The notes under the pieces were generated by a model. It saw only the letters and a program-made list of their open reading frames with translations. It was not told the DNA's origin and did no database searches. A program made the translations under genes and the position numbers. Below, piece by piece: positions 12,792 to 22,650 of a stretch of 64,000 nucleotides of DNA; positions within the stretch are counted from its first letter, which is position 1, and every line of letters begins with the position of its first letter. The DNA is from Bimuria novae-zelandiae CBS 107.79 (lineage: Eukaryota > Ascomycota > Dothideomycetes > Pleosporales > Didymosphaeriaceae), in NCBI GenBank assembly GCA_010015655.1, contig ML976705.1, positions 336,486-400,485 of the forward strand. Reading direction: 5' to 3'.

Positions 12792-12829
12792 GGTGGTCCG
12801 TGAGCGGACGGGGTTGCCAGTGCGAGGGA
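12792..12829 (-). repeat. Right terminal inverted repeat of PiggyBac-like copy A
   Basis: It ends in GTGCGAGGGA followed by TA and pairs with 10531-10568. Confidence 0.88.
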
Positions 12830-12997
12830 TAAAACAAAACATTATTATGTCCCAGCCCAGGCTCCACACGGGAAGCAGCCACTGACGCCCCTCGGGAGCA
12901 TCACCACCGGCTAGCCTACAAGTGGTAATCTCCAAACTTTAAAGCATCACCGCTCCCTTAAACATCCTCACACCAGCAAGTGTTCTACTTCGCAAAC

Positions 12998-14016
12998 ATG
13001 CTCCCTCTACTCTTCTCTGCGTTTTTTACTCCCTCCCTTGCCGTTACTTGTACCTCTCAAACTCAACCCAACCCCATAGCGCAAGACTATCCCAACGATG
13101 CCACCGGCGTTATCAACGGCACGACCGCCATCGTCCCGATTCCCTATGCTGTAGCGCGCAGTATCGTCCCAGCCCAATACTCCATCCTAACCTCCGCCTA
13201 CCGCACCATCTTCCCCTCTCTCCCACCCGACCTCTACCCTGCCGTCCTCGAAGCCCTGCACGACCACGACGTCCGGGCGTTCAACTTCTCCATCCCAGAT
13301 TTCTCTGTAAGCAAAACAACCGTGTGACCCGACGGAGACTGGAGCTGGGACACTGACGCATGCCCAGCGCTCAGCGCTGCGCTTTCCATTCGTGGACAGG
13401 TTGAATGACGGACATACGAGTTTTAAATACGGCTCGCCGATTCTGATCAGCAAGGAGAATGCCATTGCCGTGAATGGGTCCGCTGTGTACGGGACGACGT
13501 ACCCGGCGACATTTGTGCCGGAGTGCGATGCGTATGCTGCCGACGCGTGCGGTGGTACTTTTATGAATGCTTCGGTTTTTCTGTCTACGCGCAATGATTC
13601 GAAGCCGGATATTGGGAGCGTGTTTCAGACGACTGGGGCGATTCCGTATACTCTTAAAGCGTGAGTTACCCCCTCCCTTGAATGTGTTTGACTGGTTGGA
13701 TTGTTGCAAGAGTGGTAGCTAACAAGCCATGGTATGTAGATTCATGAATATTACCAACCAGCCCATCTTCGGCGACGCACCTTCGTCGCTATGCGATAAT
13801 TACATCACGCTTTTCAATACTAGCATCACGGCGCCGCCCTATGCGCCGGTACCAGTGAAAGGGACGGTTAGTGTAAGACCGCCCGTGTGCCCTAAAGAGA
13901 GTGTTTTTGAGGAGGTGTACGGGTTCAGGATGGCGAATGCGTTCGTGGAGAGGAACGCCGTGCCGTGTGAGTCGTTGGGGGGGTATCATGGGACGGGAGA
14001 AGGGGACTCGGGGTAG
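12998..14016 (+). CDS. Putative secreted glycoprotein, function unknown
   Basis: There are three exons, 12998-13306, 13368-13660 and 13740-14016, giving 292 aa. The introns are 61 nt (GTAAGC...CAG) and 79 nt (GTGAGT...TAG, with a CTAAC branch site). The start at 12998 gives MLPLLFSAFFTPSLAVTC, a good signal peptide, so the product is probably secreted. The mature part has about seven cysteines and many N-x-S/T sites (NGT, NFS, NGS, NAS, NDS, NIT, NTS). No membrane segment follows. I do not recognise the family. The first 110 residues (TAIVPIPYAVARSIVPAQY and on) contain evenly spaced hydrophobic blocks that look like a folded enzyme rather than a small effector. The gene sits in the accessory stretch just right of transposon copy A. 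Confidence 0.75.
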
Positions 14017-14521
14017 TAGGCGATAAAGAAGATTGGGGAGTAAGGTAGTGGTGGTAAGCAGTAATGGTCGCAATTTTAAGCCTATGGAATTCGTGCTAAA
14101 CGGGCTTCCCGAAAATCGACTTTTATGTGCACATTCGGTAAGAAAAACCACGCCTAGATTTTCTTGAAGGAGATTATGTGCCCGTAGGTCTCGAAGTGCC
14201 CGCAGCGGTCGAGGTGAGTGCAAAACACGAGAGCCAGAGCCGGCTCTCATACCATACGCTATCTCTGCCCCCTCAATTAACCCACCAACTCACGAGCACT
14301 CCAATCGTATAATGCAACTCCAGTCGTGGGCTTACTGACCGAATGCTGCTGAATTCGGACGCCCTGATCAGGTTCGGCCGTGCGAGGTCAATCAAATACA
14401 TGCGCCCTGGACAACGATGCCTGCCTCGCCCACGTCCGTGGACGTACCTAGGATATTCAAGGACCGGTTCGGACCGATGCACCATGTTAGTCACTACTCT
14501 CACGTGTCCTTAGTCAGGGAC
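14017..14521. other. Intergenic, nothing recognised
   Basis: About 500 bp separate the secreted-protein gene from the 3' end of the next, leftward gene. Composition is ordinary, with no RIP and no repeat seen. Confidence 0.5.
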
Positions 14522-15190
14522 CTACCTGCGGTCGATCCCTTCGAAGACTAGCTCAATGTCCGCTTCTTCAATTGCACAAACCTCTTTCCGCAGCTCCTCG
14601 ACTTGCTCTCTGGTCATGTGCATTCGGTGGTACACTTGGAGGTGGAGGCGTTTGACATTGGGAAAGATGGAAGTAAGAGGCTTTAGGGTCCCATCCTGGC
14701 TAACCAGGCTAAGGTCTCTGAACAATATGTAAGACAGGACCAAATCGAACTCTGAAAAGGCCAAGTCAAACGGAAAGTCCGGATGGACATCTTCTATCGT
14801 CAAGTTTCTGTGGATTGAGCCAAGGCGAACGTATACAGAATCGGGGCCGAAGACATTAGTTTGGTACAAGAGCACAGCGGTTTCAGCATATAACTGTCGA
14901 TTGGTTTGCAAAAAGTGCGCTTGGGTGGCTAGTCGGCGCCGAAGTTCCTGGGGTGAGTGTGCGCCATCGTACGATTCTAATAGGATTGATCTACTGGAGC
15001 ACGAAGAAATACGTAGTCTGCGGTAAACGAAGGAGTAGATTCGGTTACGCAGCTCGGCCGGCAGTTGTAGCAAGGGCGGTCAGGCCAACGGCAGGTCTAT
15101 GGATACCGTCTGCACTTACATATGTCGCAGATGCTCAGGCGCTTCGAGGCTGATAGGCGGTGCCGACTTGTCGCGGTCGAAGGGCGCCAT
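14522..15190 (-). pseudogene. LPAELRNRIY (2EXR/F-box-like) protein gene with a broken 5' splice join
   Basis: The main exon reads from about 15073 to 14522 and encodes roughly 180 aa beginning LLQLPAELRNRIYSFVYRR, the start motif of a large, expanded family of fungal proteins of unknown function. It has no ATG of its own before the far C-terminus. Upstream, ATG 15190 opens MAPFDRDKSAPPISLEAPEH and runs to a good GTAAGT donor at 15119. The only reasonably spaced acceptor (intron 15119-15053, 67 nt, CTGAC branch) joins out of frame with the conserved exon. Either a small frameshift has killed the gene or a start lies elsewhere. The reading frame itself is otherwise intact, so any damage is recent. 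Confidence 0.55.
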
Positions 15191-16370
15191 TGAGGTCGAC
15201 CACTGCAATGGAGCGGGACTGTTGGTGATATCGTGAGGCAAGGTAGACAGGTCTAATCTAGGCTCTTTTATCTAGACGGCAGGCACGCGTTTGCGCCAAG
15301 GATTCACCTACCCAGCCGACGACGTCGGGCACCACGAAATCAACCCACCTCTACCTTAGAACAAGCGATGGTGTCGATGGCGACCACCAAATCATCAGCT
15401 GCGGGTATACTCTCTTTCCCAAGCTATGGTACGAGCAGAATTTTGCCCCTTCGGCCACGCCTTTCCAATTGCTTACTGTAGGTACCTTACAACATGATAC
15501 CTGGGCACGCTCCAAAGGGCACTTGAGCATCTATAGTTAGTCTCTGCTTCGATAACGTATTACAAAAGTTATTTAAAAGTAAAAAAAAATGGGCTTTTTA
15601 CTTGTAAAAGTGTATATCGTTTTTACTTACTATTTCCACCATAGTAGTATTATATTATATATAATATTTTCTCATAAATCTATAGTTACGATCAGTAATA
15701 TTTTATATGTTAAAGAATTATTTAAACATATTAAGCAGGTATAGAGTTATATGGCTTTAAAGTTGCTAGTTTTTCTAAATTTAACTAGTAAAAAGCGGCG
15801 CATCACGCGCACGGACACGTTATACTGGTAGACACCGCCTATTCTAAAACTGTAGGATAGACACTACACGCAGCTTTTAAAAACTATAATTATCGCCCTG
15901 TGTCCTGCACCTTACGCGACACCTCGACTGCGACTCGAAGGCGGCCAACCGCGTGTTCTCTGACATGTTAAATGTGACATCATGTTCATCCGTGCGCTCA
16001 TATCAAATAATGGATTTTATATCCCCAGACCGCTGTAGCACTTGAGCTTTCCAAGGGTGATTATGGTAGTCATGCATTGCTTTTTTTATCGTCTTCAACG
16101 ACCTGAATAGATCATTATTCATGCATACATGTACCTGAGATGCTCACACTGGTGCGCGTAGCAAGCGCCTTTGCCCCGGTGCTACCCCACCTACAGAAAT
16201 ACCTGCAGTCTTCCTCAGATCGTCAAACGGTTTGAAGCCCGGGTGTATCAGATCACCAAATTCCAAAAGTAGTCTTTATCCCTCCCTGGCTGCATGTAAG
16301 TGGTTCACGTTCTCCAGCTTGTCGCATTGCCAATGCTAGAGAATTTCTGCCACTTGAGCTGTCGGGTGGC
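15191..16370. other. Intergenic with an AT-rich RIPed relic
   Basis: Between about 15540 and 15900 the sequence becomes AT-rich with TpA excess, like the RIPed transposons further right, but no terminal repeats or protein remnant could be found. The rest is ordinary intergenic sequence without recognised features. Confidence 0.5.
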
Positions 16371-17051
16371 CTAGTAAAATTCTAAGACCGTTGCAGCATG
16401 AGGTCTGAAAAGGCATGGTGGAACGCGCGCACGCTCCACACCCCGTTCCAGGTTCGGGCATTTGTCCCTGTAGTACATGGCCAGAAGCGCATCCAATTGA
16501 TCATTCTTCCAGCATTGAATGTGGATATCAGCCCAAAATTTCAACTGAAGAATCACCCCCAAAGCTGTTGCGGAAAGCTTGGAGAGCCAGAAGTCCATCT
16601 GATGCTTTCAGTTGAAACTGAAGGTGACCTGAGCGTATAGTATCGTGATAGTCTCCATGTAAATCTGACGACATACAAAGAGGAGCGAAACCGGTATCGT
16701 GAACGCGAGCTTCTGAGCCGGGCTGGAAATCTGTAGCTTGTTCCCGCCGTTTCCCAGTACTAGGCCGACGTGCGAAATGTCGAGCTTTATTCTCATCGGT
16801 CGCGCCGTGCCATAGAAGAAGACAGAAGTGTGAGTAGCATTTTTGGGTAGGACAAACAGAAGGTCGTAGATCATGTTGCGGACTTCTGCGGGCAAGCTGA
16901 AGAACATCGAGCTTTGAGGTCCAAATTTACCTAGGGTATCATTCATGCTAGGTAACTCATCGTTTCCAACTAACTCCGCACAGCCATCACTTACACGCTT
17001 CCGACTCACTGCGGCACTAGGCTCTCCTTCGTCACCATCTCGAGCCATCAT
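16371..17051 (-). pseudogene. LPAEVRNMIY (2EXR-like) protein gene with one in-frame TGA
   Basis: A single frame runs from ATG 17051 to the stop at 16371 and is interrupted only by TGA at 16610-16608. Before the stop it encodes 147 aa with FFSLPAEVRNMIYDLLF near residue 50 and LLFVCRQIYMETITILY near residue 120. After it, in the same frame, comes MDFWLSKLSATALGVIL and about 65 more residues. The match to the family continues smoothly over the stop (TFSFN, four codons, DFWL), and no donor/acceptor pair removes it. A CGA-to-TGA or TGG-to-TGA change would explain it. It is most likely a recent pseudogene; a sequencing error or readthrough is possible. Confidence 0.65.
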
Positions 17052-18141
17052 GCGGGGTACCCTAAACCGGGTGAGTTTTGTTTGTGGCGCCCTGGATTTG
17101 TTGTTACTGCAGTGTGTGAGGTGGATCTCAAAGAGCTGTAGCGGGGAGGACGTAACTCAAATATGGTCTGCGCCTGCAGACTCAACTAAGAGGCTAGCGT
17201 GTTTTGCAATGTTCAAAAGGTGAGAGGCAAAAGGCAGGAGACAAGAGGCACAGGGGTAAGATCAGAAACCCCGACGATCGTGACTACTTACAGTCTATGA
17301 CCAGGTAAATAAATCAGTGGGTGAGAGAAACCTACTAGTAGCTACCAAAAGTGCGTTTGTGCTTGCGTTTTATACATTCAAGACTGCAATCGTTTCAGCG
17401 ACCCTCCGCTGAGGATTCCGGGGTAGGTAAATTCGGTACGCTGCAGCCTCAACACCACAACCACGGGACGGATGCGGAACATCAGAATCTCAACACCACA
17501 ACCATGCACATTCAGAACCGCAATGTTATATAGAAGGCGCCAAACCCCCTCTTCCAATACGAATGATTTATTTAATGTTAGGTTACCTAAAACACCGCAA
17601 AAAGGTATGCCCATGTCGAAACAGCGCATAGCTTATTTCAGAATCTTAAAGTTTTACAATGTGCGAGGAGGATGTTGCGACTATTACCTATTGTTGACAG
17701 CTAATTGGACCCTAAAACATTTACCGCTACCGTGAAAGAGCATAACGCAAAATCTCGACCAGAGTTAAAGTTGGGCCATAAGGTTAGTGGCTCTTGGTGT
17801 CCTTCAAACTTTATGGTCCACTATCAGCTTTACGCGACGTGCTACCTTGAGATGATTCAGCGACCGCAAAATAGAGGAATTTCTTGGAGAAAATCATGTC
17901 TTGCGATCTTCCGCGAAGATCGTGAAGGAAACGGGTTCGATGTTCAGGGGTGACTGATTCCTCACCCACACGCATATATACATTCAATCCATACCGGCCC
18001 AGGTGGTATTTCCCATGTCCTATCTTGAATTCATAGTATATAACGCCGTTTTCTTAAAAGGCGGCATCTTTCTTGTGAGAGCGCCAGTCTCGCTCAACAA
18101 CCAAGCAGCATCTTTCGCCATAACCAACAGCCATAAGTCTT
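17052..18141. other. Intergenic, nothing recognised
   Basis: About 1.1 kb without a supported gene. A 15-bp direct repeat (TCAACACCACAACCA) occurs near 17449 and 17491. Short open frames here lack codon bias and family resemblance. Confidence 0.45.
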
Positions 18142-19056
18142 TTACCCCCTCCTCCATACCTCGCATTTCAACCTACCCCGCACCTTCCACTGCTGCCGCG
18201 CCGCCATACTGTGCAGCATCACATCCTCATCCAAATCTGGCTGTTCCATCGGAGTCAATTGCACAGAGTATTCGTCCGGGAACGGCAACTCGTAACTTGG
18301 GCACCCAATCTCCTCTGCAACCTTATTCGCGCCCTGTCCCGAGATCAATAACTGGAAGATAGGCGAAAGCCAGCCACTCGAAATATCACAAATGACCCTT
18401 ATCAGCCTCACGGCCTGATCTGCTCGAGCCCCATGCAGGATGACGAAAACGCGGCGTTTATCGTTGCCGTCATTCTTCAGCGTCTCCACGAGGAGTCTGA
18501 GAAAGTCGAGCCAGCACGAACCTGATGTGTCAACTCTCAGCAGCACCTCCTGGAGCGTTTCATCGTAGTATTTCTCCAACATAGCTCCGCCTAGCTGCAA
18601 TGTGAACGCGCGAAGGAGGTAGGCGTCCTGGATCTCACTGTTAGGGTCCTCGATCGGGTACATAACATTGACAGCGAGATCGGGCTTGTGCCAACTCCGA
18701 GCCAGCATGGTAGCGTAGCACTCGTGGTTCATCCGCGAGCGGGTTTCGTTGGCAGTGTACTCTTTTAGCACGAGGAAAGAGGTGGATTGGCAGCGGAACC
18801 AGGCTTCGTTGTCGCCGAAGAAGTCTTCCGCGATGGCGTCGAAGATCTTGCAGCGTGCCAGAATGTTGTTGTTGACCGGAGGCCCAGAGAACATGGTGCG
18901 GAAGCTGATGTCTAGAATTGTGTAGGTGTCGAATGAGGCGCGGAGTACGGCTTGGTCGATCCGTAGGGCGTAGCTGAGGTATTTTTTCATGGAATCAATT
19001 TTGGTTTTTCGCTGGATCTCTGCGGGCGTGGATTCTCGAACGGTGAGGGGCTCCAT
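18142..19056 (-). CDS. Hypothetical protein, 304 aa
   Basis: A single-exon frame starts at ATG 19056 (MEPLTVRESTPAEIQRK). The product is soluble, with no signal peptide or membrane segment. One hydrophobic strand, RRVFVILHGA near residue 200, followed by AVRLIRVICDIS and FQLLISGQG, is arranged like the Walker-B and sensor region of a NACHT/AAA-type NTPase, but no P-loop or acidic Walker-B pair is present. It could be a fragment of, or a degenerate relative of, a STAND protein; that is only a guess. It lies next to a HET-domain gene, a common neighbourhood for such proteins in fungi. Confidence 0.6.
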   Translation of the reverse strand: MEPLTVRESTPAEIQRKTKIDSMKKYLSYALRIDQAVLRASFDTYTILDISFRTMFSGPPVNNNILARCKIFDAIAEDFFGDNEAWFRCQSTSFLVLKEYTANETRSRMNHECYATMLARSWHKPDLAVNVMYPIEDPNSEIQDAYLLRAFTLQLGGAMLEKYYDETLQEVLLRVDTSGSCWLDFLRLLVETLKNDGNDKRRVFVILHGARADQAVRLIRVICDISSGWLSPIFQLLISGQGANKVAEEIGCPSYELPFPDEYSVQLTPMEQPDLDEDVMLHSMAARQQWKVRGRLKCEVWRRG

Positions 19057-19831
19057 CTTTTTGCTAGGGGTAGCTCAGGTTGAAGGTGATTCGAAGGTGG
19101 GTCAAGTCGAGCATGAGTACTTGAGTGTCTAAACCTATCGGCTACTTGAAATTAGTTGAAGTGAAGAACATGACGTGATCACTGCCCGGGCGCTACGCCC
19201 AAAATCTTTCTTCGTGGCTGTTGCTTTTCAAACACATGCAGCTTGTGCTGAATTCACGGGGAGCTGATTCAACTTTGCAGCTTTGCAAGCTTCTCGAAAG
19301 CCGCGGTAAATCGTGAGAGAAAGAACTTAATTTGTGCCGAACTGCTTGATCCCGTAACCTTTGAAAGGCATGCTCTCCTTTCTTTCACTGCTGCTTATAC
19401 CCTGCGCGAAATAATAGCCCAGGAAAGGTAGGCACTACACTAGACTAACAGACTTGCATTGATAGAGATCGAAAACAATTCTTTAGACCTGGGAGATGAA
19501 CAACAAGTTCAGTTGTAGGATCTTTTTAATAGCTTCAGCTCTAGTGTCTGTTCACACTAATCCCTGTCCTGTCTATGACTAATTTCGGGTCGCTTTCAAA
19601 CATACTGCCTTCCCAAATACATCCGATAGTGTTAAAGGGGTGATATGATAGAGGGTGTCACTATCAAGTAGCAATGATGAGATTCCAACAGGTCAGTTTG
19701 TATCTGAGAGAGCCATCCTTGAGTCGGTGCGCACTTCGTCGCTGTAATTATCGCATTTCACAGTTGCTGTGTGCCACATGAACTATTCATGTCAATAGTG
19801 ACGACTAAGAAGCCATCTAGAGAGTACATAA
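19057..19831. other. Intergenic, nothing recognised
   Basis: About 775 bp between the 304-aa gene's start and the HET gene's stop. Composition is ordinary and no repeats or gene remnants are seen. Confidence 0.5.
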
Positions 19832-22213
19832 TCACACCAAAAAGATACCCCCCGTCCTCTGATCACGCTCCTTTCCCAGCCCATCCACCTGAGCCAGTGC
19901 TTCTCCATGCATTATCCCCTGCACATAACCTTCCCCCAGTAACTCAAAGACACCGTGGCACATGGTAACCTTAAAGTCAAGCTTGCTTTGCGGGCGCAGC
20001 ACGACCGGCACGTCACAACCGATCAGAACGCAGACCACATCTCCAGGCTCCACGGCTGGAATCAGTGCATCGACGAGTGCGAGAGCGCCGTTGCATGTCC
20101 GAACGAGCTGTCGGTTGAAAGTGCACGCTGCCACCTCGTTGAGAAACTCGTGGACGAGCTCGGTGGGGAATTGGGTACTGGAGGAAGGATGGTAGAGCGC
20201 GGCGGGCGTTGGGTCGCCGCGGACTTCGAAGATGTTGAGATCACCCGTGTTTTTGCGGTAGGGGCTGTTTTCTGCGAAGAGGGCTTCGCATACGGGACCG
20301 TATACCTCGCTGGTGTAATTGTGCGTTGAGGTCGAGCTGGCGGTGAGGACGTCGGCGAGTGTTGCGTAGGGGCTTCCATGGTTTTCTATAGGAAAGGACA
20401 ACGTGGAGAAGGCTTCTTTCCACAGCCGGACTTTGCTTCCATGCTCTGGGGACAGCTTAGGCAGCACACCGAAGGCTATATCTTTCCAGGCTGCTGGGAT
20501 GTCTTTGAAGGCGCCTCTTCCCACGTACTCGACAATGTCGACGATCCAGCCTGTCACCATCAATGCCTGGCCGATTCCTTCGTAGTTGGTCATGCGTCCC
20601 GGCGCGCCTTTCTTAGTCCGAGAACCTGCCGCTCGGAATCTGGAGCGCTGCCCGTTGCCAACGAATGCCCTGCGGTCTTGCGCCGTGTCCGTCCCGCCCT
20701 CGTGTCGCGTAGCTGAAGGACGATAGCTCTGAATCCACGAAGGCAGCGCGGTGTCCAACTTAAAGCTATTAGCCCATTGCTGGCAGAACACATTCAAGCT
20801 ATGTTTCATCTCGACGATGCGAAGCACAACCTCCATGTACACCTCCACAACCGACCTGTCATAATCCGGAGCTCCTATCCCCCACGTCTCCGCATCGCTC
20901 GCAATCGACAGCAGCGCATAAACCGTATCCAGCGGATTCGTGCACTGCAAAGTCCGCAGCTGCCCCAGCAAACCCTCCAAATCCGCTCGCCGCTCAAACA
21001 CAGGATGCGTACACGGCGACGGAAGCCTCCTTATTACGTTCTCCGTAATCCCCACCAGCGTCTCCGCCGCAGCTGGTTTCAAATACCCTCTGCGGTACGC
21101 CCTCGGATCAGCCCGCAAGTACAGATTCCTCACGCGCAAATACCTCAGTTCCAACCTCTTCTCCCTTAAGTATCGCACCGCATACGCCAATTTCCGCCAC
21201 TCAACCGTCTTCCTCCCACAGTGTACCAGCACCTCCCTTGCCAGCGCAACCTCCTGCACAACCCAGCGCCGCGTCCACCACGGGCGTTCCAGCAATATTG
21301 TAAGTTTCTCCAGCGCCGCCAGTGTCGCCATATTCGCGGCTTCGTCCCCACTGGTAAACAGCTCCGTTGGCGAGATCCGCTCGACGAATGCACAGCGCCA
21401 GAGAAACTCCGCCAGCACGATGCTGTCGTTACTCCCGTCCGCGTGTGGCCCAAGCCATACATGCACGGTAGACGCGTGCGCGTATATCCGGTCCATTTGG
21501 GCCACTTGCGCCCCGCGCTCTGCCAGGTTCGCTTGGTCGATGCAGAGCGCGTCGACCCATAACTTTCTTACCCCGTTCGGTTTTCTGAGATGCTGGAATA
21601 GGAGAGCTAGATTTACACTCAGATCACAGGGTTCCCCATCGATGGTAATCTCCTCGAGCCGCATCAAATCTTTTTCATCAACTTGGTCCGACTGAGGGGG
21701 GTAGTTGGTGGGTAAGGTTTCATCTGTGAGGGTGTAAGCGCCACCGCCCAGGGCAGACGCCATGTACGCTTCAGCGGTGAACTCTTCGCCTGCGTCTGCC
21801 GGGGCGGTGGTGTAGTGCCGGGTTCGCAGTGGAGCGTTCCAGGTATAAGATAGGGCTTCGTATGCTCCCAGGTGAGGGTTGTAGGAGTGGGGCGACTGTA
21901 AAGTGTGGTGGTGCAGTTCACAGCGTAATGGGTCATCTTTGGTTCCGGGAAGGATGGATAAGAAGCGGATCTGGCCGGTTGGTGCGAGGGGGTTGTAATG
22001 TGGACGGCGGGGATGGGGGGCTTGTTTGGGAGAGGAGGTTGACTCATTTGTTCCGTCGTCGAGGGTAAGGTTATCTAGATTTAGGCCGCGCGAGGCGAAG
22101 AATGCGCGCGTTTCTAGTGTTGGGATGAAGCCTTCGATTTTCAGACCAGCCGCTGAGGCGACCCGTTTGGATTGTTCCGGGGACAAATTGAACCAGCCTT
22201 CTTCGGTAGGCAT
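19832..22213 (-). CDS. HET-domain (heterokaryon incompatibility-type) protein
   Basis: This is a single-exon gene of 793 aa. The start is set at ATG 22213 (MPTEEGWFNLSPEQSKR); the frame is open a few codons further but without an ATG. The HET domain begins at about residue 118 with YEALSYTWNA, continues with LSVNLALLFQHLR, then KLWVDALCIDQANLAERGAQV and VHVWLGPHADGSND, and a WWTRRWVVQEVALA block near residue 315. These are the ordered signature blocks of the family. The C-terminal half lacks a recognisable WD-repeat, ankyrin or NACHT module. HET proteins trigger regulated cell death when incompatible fungal cells fuse, but most members, including this one, have no known partner. Confidence 0.88.
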   Translation of the reverse strand: MPTEEGWFNLSPEQSKRVASAAGLKIEGFIPTLETRAFFASRGLNLDNLTLDDGTNESTSSPKQAPHPRRPHYNPLAPTGQIRFLSILPGTKDDPLRCELHHHTLQSPHSYNPHLGAYEALSYTWNAPLRTRHYTTAPADAGEEFTAEAYMASALGGGAYTLTDETLPTNYPPQSDQVDEKDLMRLEEITIDGEPCDLSVNLALLFQHLRKPNGVRKLWVDALCIDQANLAERGAQVAQMDRIYAHASTVHVWLGPHADGSNDSIVLAEFLWRCAFVERISPTELFTSGDEAANMATLAALEKLTILLERPWWTRRWVVQEVALAREVLVHCGRKTVEWRKLAYAVRYLREKRLELRYLRVRNLYLRADPRAYRRGYLKPAAAETLVGITENVIRRLPSPCTHPVFERRADLEGLLGQLRTLQCTNPLDTVYALLSIASDAETWGIGAPDYDRSVVEVYMEVVLRIVEMKHSLNVFCQQWANSFKLDTALPSWIQSYRPSATRHEGGTDTAQDRRAFVGNGQRSRFRAAGSRTKKGAPGRMTNYEGIGQALMVTGWIVDIVEYVGRGAFKDIPAAWKDIAFGVLPKLSPEHGSKVRLWKEAFSTLSFPIENHGSPYATLADVLTASSTSTHNYTSEVYGPVCEALFAENSPYRKNTGDLNIFEVRGDPTPAALYHPSSSTQFPTELVHEFLNEVAACTFNRQLVRTCNGALALVDALIPAVEPGDVVCVLIGCDVPVVLRPQSKLDFKVTMCHGVFELLGEGYVQGIMHGEALAQVDGLGKERDQRTGGIFLV

Positions 22214-22650
22214 GCTGAGAGTGCTCAACTTTGTTCGTTTGTTCGTTTAGTGAGGGGTGGAGTTGTGCTCTCTTACGAGGAAGTCTTCCAAGAGCAGTGC
22301 GGTATAGATTGGTGGATTGATGCGAGGCAGCCTAATAAACGAATACGAAGTGGCTTCGATGGTGCGTTGTTCTCAGTACCGTATATTGCGCTCAATGGTT
22401 CTTCCTGTTGACGCCCGGCTGCTGGTACGTTGCCATGTCTCGCAGATCTCATATGTCTGGTATCGTAGCATGGTGCCGGAGACGTCAGTATGTTGCCTGG
22501 ATAAAGGTTTTCTTATATCGCAAACAACACCATGAGCGACCGTGAGTAGTGGACCAGTTGTATTCCAAGCTATGTAAATATATACACGCACCCGCTAAAG
22601 GACATGAGAGGTTCCTAAGAACTTGTTGTACACGCAGCGGAAACCGCACT
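22214..22650. other. Intergenic, nothing recognised
   Basis: About 440 bp holding the HET gene promoter and the 3' region of the PDI-like gene. No repeats are seen. Confidence 0.5.

Larger units (their letters stand above)
10531..12829 (+). mobile_element. PiggyBac-like DNA transposon, copy A (2,299 bp, partly RIPed)
   Basis: Inverted repeats of about 38 bp bound the element: 10531-10568, starting TCCCTCGCACTGGCAA, and 12792-12829. They differ at only a few positions and are flanked by TA on both sides (10529-10530, 12830-12831). A transposase reading starts at ATG 10685 (MPKAASQPSNDPDFVKY) and is quickly stopped. Near 11565-11665 a readable segment gives WDNNLFNTIPMLEYL followed by GVGCAGTVR, matching the PiggyBac DDE domain (DDE_Tnp_1_7). 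At 12430-12640 lies the Cys-rich tail, with CVEC, YGCSLCRLPLC and CWQEH, as in the PiggyBac C-terminal zinc domain. Stretches at roughly 10830-11480 and 11700-12400 are strongly RIPed and full of TAG/TAA. The copy is dead. Confidence 0.85.

Noticed and set aside
16608..16610. TGA read as selenocysteine
   Set aside because: Ascomycete fungi lack the selenocysteine machinery; a pseudogene or polymorphism is far more likely.
20940..21695. 251-codon plus-strand frame opposite the HET gene
   Set aside because: Antisense shadow without family features; the minus strand has the complete HET domain.
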